Origin: Clostridia bacterium
GTDB lineage: Bacteria > Bacillota > Clostridia > Christensenellales > Borkfalkiaceae
Direction of reading: 5' to 3'
Length of the DNA stretch: 50,457 nt
Assembly (NCBI GenBank): GCA_021203865.1
Contig: JAJQAJ010000048.1
Span: 1 to 50,457, forward strand
Shown one piece after another: positions 8,550-15,145 of this stretch (positions within the stretch are counted from its first letter, which is position 1; each line of letters begins with the position of its first letter). A program made the position numbers and the translations under genes. The notes beneath the pieces are model-generated. The model was not told where the DNA came from. It did not search any database and saw only the letters and a program-made list of their open reading frames with translations.

Positions 8550-10073
8550 ATGGAAGAGAACATTGAGGAGAGCTGCCCCAAAGAAAACAGGATGGGAACC
8601 ACACCCGTGTGGAAGATTCTTCTCATCGTCGGCGTGCCGATGATTGTCTCGCTCGCCGTGCAGTCACTTTACAATATCATGGACAGCCTTTTCGTGTCAA
8701 GGATGCCGGAAAGCGCGGGCGTGGCCACGGCGGCTTTGACCGCGCTCGGATACTGCTTTCCCATACAGATGATAATGATAGGCATAGGGATAGGCACGGG
8801 AGTCGGTGCCAACGCTGCGATATCGAGGGCACTCGGGGAAGGCAACAAAGAAAAGGCGGACAGGATAGTCGGCAACACCATATTCGTGGGGTTCATAATC
8901 TATGCCGTTTTTCTCATATTCGGCGCGACTCCGCTTGTCGACCTCTATGTGAAACTCTACCACAGCGCGGACGAGAATGTCATAAATTACACAGTCACGT
9001 ATCTTAGGATCTGCTGCTGCCTGTCCATATTCAATCTCTACTTCAATCTCTACGAAAAAATCTTGCAGTCCACGGGCAAGTCGACTTTTACGATGATATC
9101 GCAAATCTCCGGTGCGGTCGTCAATATAATACTCGACCCAATATTCATAAGCACGCTCGGCATGGGCATAACGGGTGCCGCCATCGCCACCATTTTGGGA
9201 CAGACGGTCGGATTTTCAATGAATTTCGCCTTTCATCTCCGTTTTAACAGAGAGATAGGCAACTCGGTGAAAAATTGGAAACCTTCGGGCAAAATCATGA
9301 AGGAAATTTTCCGCGTGGGGCTGGCGGCGATAATATCGCAGGTCCTCATGGCGGTCCTGACGATAGTCATGGGCGTGTTTCTCACGCGCGCGGACAACCA
9401 GTTCTTCCGCTATGTCGCTGAGGACGGCAAGGAGACGTACGCCGCATCGTATGCTTCCGCATATAGCACGTTCTACAAAGTCCAGCAGTTTAGCCTGTTC
9501 ATGGCTTTCGGGGTGAGGGACGCCGTCACGCCAATCATGGCGTACAATCACGGAAGAGGCAAAAAGAAGCGGGTACGCCAGACCATGTGGTACGGCTTTT
9601 TGTACACGCTCATTCTGATGGTCGTATGCACTATCGTCGTCGAATGCGCGACGGAGCCGCTCATGAAACTTTTCGCGGAAGGCTTTTCGAGCGGCGAGGA
9701 CGTCTTCGGGAACCCCGTATCAACTTTGGAAATATGCGTGAGGGCGGCGCGGCTCATAGGCATAAGTTTCGTCTTCGCGGGAGTGTGCATAATGTGCCAG
9801 GGCGTCTATCAGGCCCTGAACGCCGGCACGCCGTCGCTCATTGTCTCCGTGTGCCGGCAGGTTCTCATAGTCATCCCCATTGTGGCGATAGCCACGTCGC
9901 TCATGGTGTCAAGAAATTCAAGGGATCTCGAATGGCTCCTCTGGGTGTCGTTCATAATCTCCGAAGTGGTGACAGCCATTGTCGCCGTCCTGCTTCTTCG
10001 CCGCGTCTACAAAAGGGAGGTCTCCACGATATCCGAGTACACCGGGATGCGGGAAGACGCCCTCGCAAATTGA
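8550..10073 (+). CDS. MATE family efflux transporter (second of a tandem pair)
   Basis: A 507-residue paralogue of the preceding gene with the same ~12-helix topology, the same VGANAAISRALGEGNKEKADRI loop and the same SALRSC-like region around the central YAASYxSAYSTFYKVQQF segment. The open frame continues upstream to 8463, but ATG 8550 has TGGAGG (8539-8544) five bases away and aligns with the chosen start of the first copy. The two copies are probably a tandem duplication that has since diverged, mostly in the central loop and C-terminus. It ends at a strong bidirectional terminator shared with the leftward GltD-like gene. Confidence 0.92.
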   Translation: MEENIEESCPKENRMGTTPVWKILLIVGVPMIVSLAVQSLYNIMDSLFVSRMPESAGVATAALTALGYCFPIQMIMIGIGIGTGVGANAAISRALGEGNKEKADRIVGNTIFVGFIIYAVFLIFGATPLVDLYVKLYHSADENVINYTVTYLRICCCLSIFNLYFNLYEKILQSTGKSTFTMISQISGAVVNIILDPIFISTLGMGITGAAIATILGQTVGFSMNFAFHLRFNREIGNSVKNWKPSGKIMKEIFRVGLAAIISQVLMAVLTIVMGVFLTRADNQFFRYVAEDGKETYAASYASAYSTFYKVQQFSLFMAFGVRDAVTPIMAYNHGRGKKKRVRQTMWYGFLYTLILMVVCTIVVECATEPLMKLFAEGFSSGEDVFGNPVSTLEICVRAARLIGISFVFAGVCIMCQGVYQALNAGTPSLIVSVCRQVLIVIPIVAIATSLMVSRNSRDLEWLLWVSFIISEVVTAIVAVLLLRRVYKREVSTISEYTGMREDALAN

Positions 10074-10088
10074 TTTTAGAAAAAAAAG

Positions 10089-10126
10089 CCCTCCGGGCGG
10101 CTACCCGAAGGGTTTGTTTTTATTTT
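10089..10126. terminator. Bidirectional intrinsic terminator
   Basis: CCCTCCGGG (10089-10097) pairs with CCCGAAGGG (10104-10112) around cggcta with one mismatch. A T-rich tract follows rightward and an A-run (10079-10087) precedes it, so it can end both the MATE transcript and the converging GltD-like transcript. Confidence 0.85.
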
Positions 10127-10129
10127 TTT

Positions 10130-11356
10130 TTAGTCTGTGAGTCCCTGGAGGTACTCGTGCATGGCCATCGCCACGCGCTTTGAGGTTTCGACCGCTTCCA
10201 CGACGGTCTTCGCGCCTTTGACCACGTCGCCCGACGCGAAAAGCCCTTTTCTGGAAGTTACGCCGTTCTCGTCTATTTTCGCGAGTCCTCTCTCGTTTAT
10301 CTCGAGCCCCTCGGTTTCCGTGAGGATGAGAGGGGAGGGCTTTTGCGACACGCAAATCATGACTGAGTCGGCGGGCATGAGTGTCGCCTCCTCGCTCATG
10401 GAGATGACTTTGTGCGTCTCGAGGTCCACGACGGTGTCTTTGAACATGACGCCCTCGTCGGTTATTTCGACGGGTGCTTTGTAGTAGACAAATTCCGCGC
10501 CTTCAATTTCGGCGTATTCGCGCTCCTCGTCTGAGGCGGTGCACCTGTCGGACCTAAGACAAATCTTTACGCTCCTCGCGCCTTTTCTTAAAGCCGTTCT
10601 CGCGACGTCCATCGCGACGTTTCCGGCACCAATGACTATGACCGTGTCACCGAGTTTATAGACGTCCGGGGTTTCCAGATAGTGTACGCCGTAGTGGACG
10701 TGTCCCAGTGTTTCGCCTTTTATGTTGAGGTTTATGGGGTATGTCACGCCGGTGCCTATGGATATCGCCTTGAAACCGTCGCGGAAAAGCTCCTCCACGC
10801 CGAACGATTTTCCTATCGTGATGTTGAATTTTATCTTGATCCCGAGCTTGTACATGAGCTCTTCATATCTGTCGACGATGGCCTTGGGAAGTCTGAACTC
10901 GGGGATGCCGTATCTTAAAACACCGCCGATTTTCGATTTGCTCTCGTATACCGTGACGTCGTATCCGAGCTGTGCCATCATTATGGAGATGGTTATTCCC
11001 GCGGGGCCCGCGCCGACCACGGCGACTTTGATGCCGTTGGAAGGTGCCTTTTCAAGGTCCAGACAGTCGAGGTAGTGTGAGGACACGAAATTCTCTATCG
11101 TGCTGATTTCGACGGGCGTACCTTTTATGCCGAGCACGCAGTGGCCCTGGCACTGGTTTCCGTGGTTGCACACAGTCGAGCATACGACGGACAGGGGGTT
11201 GTTTTCAAAGAGCATTTTCCCTGCCTCGTCTATGTGGCCCTCCAAGAAGAGGTGGATAAATTCCGGGATGTTTGTGTTTATGGGACATCCCGTCCGGCAT
11301 CTCGGGTTCTTGCAGTGGAGGCATCTTTTTGCCTCAGCGATGACGTTGTGAGCCAT
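10130..11356 (-). CDS. GltD-like FAD/NAD(P) oxidoreductase with two [4Fe-4S] clusters
   Basis: A 408-residue cytoplasmic flavoprotein related to the small subunit of glutamate synthase and to NfnB/SudA. N-terminal cysteine sets CLHCKNPRCRTGC and CSTVCNHGNQCQGHC can hold two [4Fe-4S] clusters. An FAD-binding Rossmann motif follows (VAVVGAGPAGITISI), then an NAD(P)-binding motif (VIVIGAGNVAMDVARTA) and the C-terminal FAD contact (GLFASGDVVKGAKTVVEA). No glutamate synthase large subunit is adjacent, so glutamate synthesis is not supported; electron transfer between NAD(P)H and another carrier is the safer inference. AAAGGAGG lies about 12 bases before the ATG, with a closer GAAGGAA. It is 17 bp downstream of the HIT gene in the same direction. 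Confidence 0.85.
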   Translation of the reverse strand: MAHNVIAEAKRCLHCKNPRCRTGCPINTNIPEFIHLFLEGHIDEAGKMLFENNPLSVVCSTVCNHGNQCQGHCVLGIKGTPVEISTIENFVSSHYLDCLDLEKAPSNGIKVAVVGAGPAGITISIMMAQLGYDVTVYESKSKIGGVLRYGIPEFRLPKAIVDRYEELMYKLGIKIKFNITIGKSFGVEELFRDGFKAISIGTGVTYPINLNIKGETLGHVHYGVHYLETPDVYKLGDTVIVIGAGNVAMDVARTALRKGARSVKICLRSDRCTASDEEREYAEIEGAEFVYYKAPVEITDEGVMFKDTVVDLETHKVISMSEEATLMPADSVMICVSQKPSPLILTETEGLEINERGLAKIDENGVTSRKGLFASGDVVKGAKTVVEAVETSKRVAMAMHEYLQGLTD

Positions 11357-11373
11357 TTCCTTCTAGCCTCCTT

Positions 11374-11793
11374 TTAGAGCGCGGCCTTTATGGCCTCTAT
11401 CATTTCAGCGTACTCCTCATCCGTGAGGTACACCTTGCCGGGGTTCATCGTGAACGTGCCGCCCCATTCGTCCCCATCCTTGTATTTGGGACAGAGGTGG
11501 ACGTGGAGGTGGCATCCGGTGTCACCGTACGCGCCGTAGTTGAGTTTGTCGGGATGGAAGACCTCGTGTATTGCCTTCGCCGCTCTGTTCACGTCAGCGA
11601 AGAACGCGTTCCGCTCTTCGTCCGAGATGTCGACGATTTCGGACACATGGTCCTTGTACGCCACAATGCAGCGTCCGCGTTTGGACTGCTCCTTGAAGAG
11701 GATGAGTTGGCTCACCCCAAGGTCACAGATCTTGATTCCGAATTTCGCGAGCGGCTCTCCGCCCACACAGTATCCGCAGTTCTGATCCTTCAT
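11374..11793 (-). CDS. HIT family (histidine triad) hydrolase
   Basis: A 139-residue HIT-domain protein. The histidine triad CHLHVHLCP places H95, H97 and H99 as the catalytic motif that attacks the alpha-phosphate of nucleotide conjugates. An N-terminal CGYC (C6, C9) suggests the zinc-binding variant of the family. HIT proteins hydrolyse AMP-lysine, adenosine phosphoramidates or dinucleoside polyphosphates; the specific substrate is not predictable. It is upstream of, and probably co-transcribed with, the GltD-like gene. Two tandem dyads lie 28-60 bases upstream and probably control it. Confidence 0.9.
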   Translation of the reverse strand: MKDQNCGYCVGGEPLAKFGIKICDLGVSQLILFKEQSKRGRCIVAYKDHVSEIVDISDEERNAFFADVNRAAKAIHEVFHPDKLNYGAYGDTGCHLHVHLCPKYKDGDEWGGTFTMNPGKVYLTDEEYAEMIEAIKAAL

Positions 11794-11820
11794 TTCTTTT
11801 CTCCCCAGTCATATTGTTAC

Positions 11821-11853
11821 TTGGTTAATTTTAACCATTGGTTAATTTTAACC
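11821..11853. promoter_or_regulatory. Tandem palindromes upstream of the HIT-gltD-like operon
   Basis: GGTTAA-tt-TTAACC occurs twice at a 17-bp period (11823-11836 and 11840-11853). The join between copies is itself a palindrome (TTAACCA/TGGTTAA), so the array can be read in either phase. It lies just upstream of the HIT gene and is probably an operator. The cognate regulator is not evident in the window. Confidence 0.6.
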
Positions 11854-11925
11854 TGCTTTGTTTTGTCTTCGCGGCGCCGGACGGCGCATGCGTTTTACGA
11901 AAAAGCCGTGGGCGGGCGAGGAAAC

Positions 11926-11945
11926 GGGAGAGCAGGCGCTCTCCC
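11926..11945. terminator. Hairpin downstream of the uL15-domain protein gene (possible terminator)
   Basis: GGGAGAGC (11926-11933) pairs perfectly with GCTCTCCC (11938-11945) around aggc. It lies 25 bp past the stop of the frameshifted uL15-like domain. The following minus-strand sequence (GTTTCCTCGCC) is only weakly T-rich, so termination is uncertain. The rest of 11854-11969 shows no gene. Confidence 0.45.
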
Positions 11946-11969
11946 TAAGGTCTCCGTATCTTTTCCCCG

Positions 11970-12425
11970 TTACTTTATCTTTATGACCTTTCCGCCGACA
12001 AGAAGTATCATTTTAATCGCGTCCAAACTGAAATCGTCCGCTTTCACGGTCAGGGCTTTGTCTATCTTCCCTCCGGAAAGTATCTTCACGCGCGTGCATT
12101 TCTTGTCGATGAGCCGTTTTGCCTTGAGTGCTTTGATGTCGACCGTGTCGCCGCTTCGGAAGCTGTCCGATATCGCGCCTATGTTGACAACGCCTTTGGG
12201 CCCCTTCTGGGCCCCGGGTTCGACTCCGACATCGCTTACCAGTATGTAGTTTATGGCGACGTCAGAGATGAGAAGGTCCGCGTCCTCTTCGGAAATTTCC
12301 CCGCGGACGAGATTGGGAATATTTTCAATTTCTCTTTTGATTTCTTCCTCTTCCTCGGGGGTAAGCTCAAAAGATTTTTGAGTTTCAGTCCTCCCGTCTC
12401 TTTCTTCCTTGACGTCAGTTTTTAT
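11970..12425 (-). CDS. uL15-like C-terminal domain in the -1 frame (3' part of the split gene)
   Basis: This frame is open for 151 codons from the A9 run to TAA at 11972-11970. It contains no ATG, GTG or TTG until deep within it, so it can only be made by shifting from the upstream gene. The C-terminal ~70 residues resemble the C-terminal half of ribosomal protein uL15: a GDTVDIKALKAKRLIDKK segment (L15 has a similar gain of an ALKxxGLI helix), then VKILSGGKIDKALTVKAD and a GGKVIKIK end. The first ~50 residues are acidic linker (LTPEEEEEIKREIE) and a conserved-looking segment with GPKGVVNIGAI. From memory, related clostridial proteins carry an uL15-like domain at the end of one continuous frame; this was not checked. 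Confidence 0.72.
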   Translation of the reverse strand: MKTDVKEERDGRTETQKSFELTPEEEEEIKREIENIPNLVRGEISEEDADLLISDVAINYILVSDVGVEPGAQKGPKGVVNIGAISDSFRSGDTVDIKALKAKRLIDKKCTRVKILSGGKIDKALTVKADDFSLDAIKMILLVGGKVIKIK

Positions 12426-13513
12426 TTTTTTTTGCCGTCTTCGTCGCCCGGACCGTATGAATAGTCTTCCGGATGCGCCGCTTCCATCTCCACCTGCGAA
12501 GGCTCTTCCGCCATGTCTCTTTCCGAAACGGTGCCGGTCTCTTTCACCACCACGGTGTCACCGGGACGCACCGCATTTTTTCTTTGCTTCACGAGTTTTT
12601 CCGCGATGAGCTCTTCCAAAGTCTTGGGCTCTATGTCGTAACTGTCCTCGGGAACCGCGCCCTTTTCGCCAACTTCGTATTTTTTCATGAGCGCGTCGAT
12701 GAGGTACACGGCATATTTGACCTTTCTTTTTGAACTGAGCTTCAAGAGCATGGGGATTTTCGCGTAGGCTCTTTTTGCACTCATGTCCGTGCCTTTGTAC
12801 TGGGTGTCAGCGTATTCCTTGGGATCGAGCGCGAGAGCTATGCAGAGCGTTTTGCCTCTGAACATCATCTTGGCTATGGTCTCTCTTCCTTTTGTCACGG
12901 TCTGCGCGCTCCAGGTGTCCTTGATGCGTATTCCTTTGTACGCGCGAATTTCGTTTCTCACGGTGTGATAACGGTCATGAATCTCCGGCGTGGACATCGT
13001 TAGCTTTGCCTTGAAGCTGTAACTGTATGAATAATCGGAAAGTCTCGCGCTAAGAGCCGAATCCACAACCACGGTTCTTTGTTTCTTTTCGGGGGGTTTA
13101 TCTTTCGCGGGCGCTTCGTCGGCTATTCCGAGCTCCTCTAGAACCTCCTCTGACACGGGCTTGGCCACATAGCTGTAATTTTCGGGATTTGTCGCCTCAA
13201 GTTCGACCTGCGAAGGCTCTTCCGGCATTTCCTCTTCCTCGGCGGCCGCGGGCGCCGGCGTTTCAGCCACGACGGGAGCGGGCTTTTCCTCTTCGTCCTC
13301 GTCTTCGTCCGGTTCCTCCTCGTACACGGGGTCGGGTCTGTCTTCGTCGTCGTCATCATCTTCTTCGTCGCCCTCGTATTCATCCACGACGTTGTTTTTG
13401 AAGGACTTCCTCGTGAAGAATATTATCAGAAAGATGAGAACGACTGCCACGACAATTATTATGGCAATTATGGAATATTTCCAGGCATCGGATAGTAATA
13501 ACAAAGAGTTCAT
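12422..13513 (-). CDS. Membrane-anchored acidic protein, upstream part of a uL15-domain fusion
   Basis: A 363-residue 0-frame product. Residues 13-33 form a transmembrane helix right after a short N-terminus, with basic residues (TRKSFKNN) just behind it, so the rest should lie in the cytoplasm. Residues ~42-95 are extremely acidic (Asp/Glu/Pro-rich). A globular region follows at about 165-290 (FKAKLTMSTPEIHDRYHTVR ... RGKTLCIALALDPKEYADTQYKG). A PSQVE-x-EA...PE-x-YSY motif occurs twice, once on each side of that domain. The frame ends GGC AAA AAA AAA TAA; reading on in the -1 frame adds an uL15-like domain. ATG 13513 is preceded by AAGGTAGG. It follows the sugar kinase by 55 bp on the same strand. 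Function unknown. Confidence 0.8.
   Translation of the reverse strand: MNSLLLLSDAWKYSIIAIIIVVAVVLIFLIIFFTRKSFKNNVVDEYEGDEEDDDDDEDRPDPVYEEEPDEDEDEEEKPAPVVAETPAPAAAEEEEMPEEPSQVELEATNPENYSYVAKPVSEEVLEELGIADEAPAKDKPPEKKQRTVVVDSALSARLSDYSYSYSFKAKLTMSTPEIHDRYHTVRNEIRAYKGIRIKDTWSAQTVTKGRETIAKMMFRGKTLCIALALDPKEYADTQYKGTDMSAKRAYAKIPMLLKLSSKRKVKYAVYLIDALMKKYEVGEKGAVPEDSYDIEPKTLEELIAEKLVKQRKNAVRPGDTVVVKETGTVSERDMAEEPSQVEMEAAHPEDYSYGPGDEDGKKK
12424..12434 (-). other. A9 slippery run at the frame junction
   Basis: On the minus strand the 0-frame reads GGC AAA AAA AAA TAA. The heptamer A AAA AAA fits the X XXY YYZ rule for -1 frameshifting, as at dnaX, and nine consecutive A also favours RNA polymerase slippage. 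A -1 shift continues with ATA AAA ACT and stays open for 151 codons. No strong stimulatory hairpin is evident directly downstream. A homopolymer sequencing or assembly error would look the same. Confidence 0.7.
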
Positions 13514-13568
13514 GTCAACCTACCTTAAAATAATATTTTTATTGCTGGCGCCCGAAGACGCTCTGTCG

Positions 13569-14603
13569 TTATCTCCTTATTTCGTACGACTGGTTCATGA
13601 GATTTCTTATCGCCTGCTCGTCGTCCGTTATGTTGAAGTCACCGTGCATCGTGTGCTTTATCACGGATGAGGCCACGGCGAAGTTTACTATTTCATCGGG
13701 GTCCATTTCCATCATGTACGCGTATATGAGGCCGCTCGCGAACGCGTCGCCGCCGCCGACGCGGTCTAAGATGTTGAAACGGAAGGTCTTGCTCTCATAT
13801 GTTTCGCCGTTGTACCACATGAAGGCTTTGAGTGAGTTCTCCGACCCGGAGTGGACATAGCGGATATGGCGTCCTATGACCTTTATGCCGAAACGCGTGG
13901 CTATTTCACGGAAAATTTTGTCCTGGTCTTTGTAGTCGGGAGTGGGGCTGAGCCCGTCCTTCATGTCTTTTTTGTCCGGTCCCAGAAGATTTATGGGCTC
14001 TATGCCGAAGAGGACGTCGACGTAGGGGAGGTACGCCGTTATGCAGTCGCGCGCCTCCTGCCATCCCCAGAGCGCGGAGCGGTAATTGCAGTCGAAACTC
14101 ACGGTGATGTTGAGCTCGTGCGCCGCTTTGAGCGCCATCATTACCATCTCGCGGCAGTTCTGTGAGAGCGCGGGGGTGATGCCGGACAGATGGAGCCAGG
14201 TGAAGCCTTTGAGCTTTTCCTTGAAATCTATTTTGGAATAATCATATATTGCGAAAGCCGAGTTCTTTCTGTCATACGTGACTTTGGACGATCTCACGCC
14301 GAAGCCCTCTTCCAGAAAGTAGATGCCCATGCGTCCTTCCGGGGAATAAATGCTGGGTGAGCAGTGGACGTCGTTTGAGCGGAGGTATCTTATCGCGGCT
14401 TTGCCTATCGAACTGTCGGGCACGACGGTCATGTATGAGCAATCTATCCCCAAATTGGAAAGCGACGCGGCGACGTTGGCCTCCGCCCCGCCGTACGTGA
14501 TGTTAAATTGCGAAGCCGTGCGGACTTTTTCATAGTTGGGAGGGGAGAGTCTCAAAAGAAGTTCCCCCATCGTTATGAACTTTATCTTGCTTTTGTCAGC
14601 CAT
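13569..14603 (-). CDS. PfkB family sugar kinase (2-keto-3-deoxygluconate kinase-like)
   Basis: A 344-residue ribokinase-fold kinase. The N-terminus FITMGELLLRLSPPNYEKV and the following YGGAEANVAASLSNLG are typical of KdgK-type enzymes, which phosphorylate 2-keto-3-deoxygluconate in hexuronate breakdown. The C-terminal GGGDAFASGL supplies the catalytic aspartate and anion hole. The open frame extends to ATG 14648, which coincides with the predicted transcription start; ATG 14603 fits the first strand and is preceded by GGGGGGAA at long spacing, so the start is not certain. A hydroxyacid dehydrogenase gene lies divergently about 500 bp away and may share the pathway. The substrate assignment is from family resemblance only. 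Confidence 0.82.
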   Translation of the reverse strand: MADKSKIKFITMGELLLRLSPPNYEKVRTASQFNITYGGAEANVAASLSNLGIDCSYMTVVPDSSIGKAAIRYLRSNDVHCSPSIYSPEGRMGIYFLEEGFGVRSSKVTYDRKNSAFAIYDYSKIDFKEKLKGFTWLHLSGITPALSQNCREMVMMALKAAHELNITVSFDCNYRSALWGWQEARDCITAYLPYVDVLFGIEPINLLGPDKKDMKDGLSPTPDYKDQDKIFREIATRFGIKVIGRHIRYVHSGSENSLKAFMWYNGETYESKTFRFNILDRVGGGDAFASGLIYAYMMEMDPDEIVNFAVASSVIKHTMHGDFNITDDEQAIRNLMNQSYEIRR

Positions 14604-14655
14604 AGAAAAAATTTCCCCCCATGCGATGTCAAATGATGTCAATTTCATCTAAGTC

Positions 14656-14684
14656 ATTATATCACCCGCTTTTTTGTTTGTACA
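14656..14684 (-). promoter_or_regulatory. Promoter for the sugar kinase operon
   Basis: On the minus strand TGTACA, a 17-base spacer and TATAAT (14661-14656). The start is expected near 14648, giving a ~45-base leader that contains two copies of TTGACATC, possibly an operator. Confidence 0.6.
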
Positions 14685-14703
14685 TACCTATTTTGAAATT
14701 TTC

Positions 14704-14732
14704 TTGCCAATTCAATTCAAATTGCTTATAAT
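14704..14732 (+). promoter_or_regulatory. Promoter for the small unknown gene
   Basis: TTGCCA (14704-14709), a 17-base spacer and TATAAT (14727-14732). It is divergent from the sugar kinase promoter. Confidence 0.7.
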
Positions 14733-14784
14733 CGAAATGTACTAGAATTGTGAAATCTTCAAAGTGTGCACGGGTGAGAGCGTC

Positions 14785-15066
14785 ATGAAACTCAAAATAA
14801 CTGTCAATTCGGTGAACGATGACACCCCCTACGGGGGCGAACAGACCCTCGATTGCGAGGCGGGGGAGTTTAGACTTGACGACATTTTCCGCCTGCCCTT
14901 TTTCCGGGTTATAATAGACGACATCATAGACGGCGCCGTGTGTTTCCGCCTCATGGAAGGCGCGGAGGCGCACTATTTTGTGCTGGAGGGGCCGGGTGAT
15001 ACGGCCTCATGGTCGCGTGAGACGCCCCTAGGTGAGGACTCGTTCGATTTCTCGCTGGAAGAATAG
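14785..15066 (+). CDS. Small acidic protein of unknown function
   Basis: A 93-residue acidic protein with no recognised family. It begins MKLKITVNSVNDDTPYGGEQ and alternates short hydrophobic strands with acidic turns (DDIFRLPFFRVIIDDIIDG), which suggests a small all-beta cytoplasmic domain. ATG 14785 is preceded by GGTGAGAG (14773-14780); an in-frame GTG at 14764 is less likely. A well-formed TTGCCA-17-TATAAT promoter upstream supports expression. An overlapping minus-strand frame exists but lacks such signals. Confidence 0.65.
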   Translation: MKLKITVNSVNDDTPYGGEQTLDCEAGEFRLDDIFRLPFFRVIIDDIIDGAVCFRLMEGAEAHYFVLEGPGDTASWSRETPLGEDSFDFSLEE

Positions 15067-15103
15067 AAACTTCGGCGCGCGCTATCGCGCCCGCACCATA
15101 TAC

Positions 15104-15125
15104 AAGAACCAATTTAAGAACCAAT
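15104..15125 (+). repeat. Direct repeat AAGAACCAAT x2 upstream of the dehydrogenase gene
   Basis: AAGAACCAAT occurs at 15104-15113 and 15116-15125, a 12-bp period, 21 bases before the next gene's ATG. It may be a regulator site or a chance repeat. Confidence 0.5.
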
Positions 15126-15145
15126 GAATTTCAAGGAAGTATGAT

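Noticed and set aside
10130-11356. Glutamate synthase small subunit
   Set aside because: Sequence fits the fold, but no large subunit gene is adjacent and the length (408) is shorter than true GltD, so the specific reaction is not claimed.
11497-12249. Plus-strand 250-codon open frame across the HIT and uL15 regions
   Set aside because: It runs antisense to the HIT gene and the uL15-like frame, crosses the tandem dyads and a hairpin, and has no domain or ribosome binding site.
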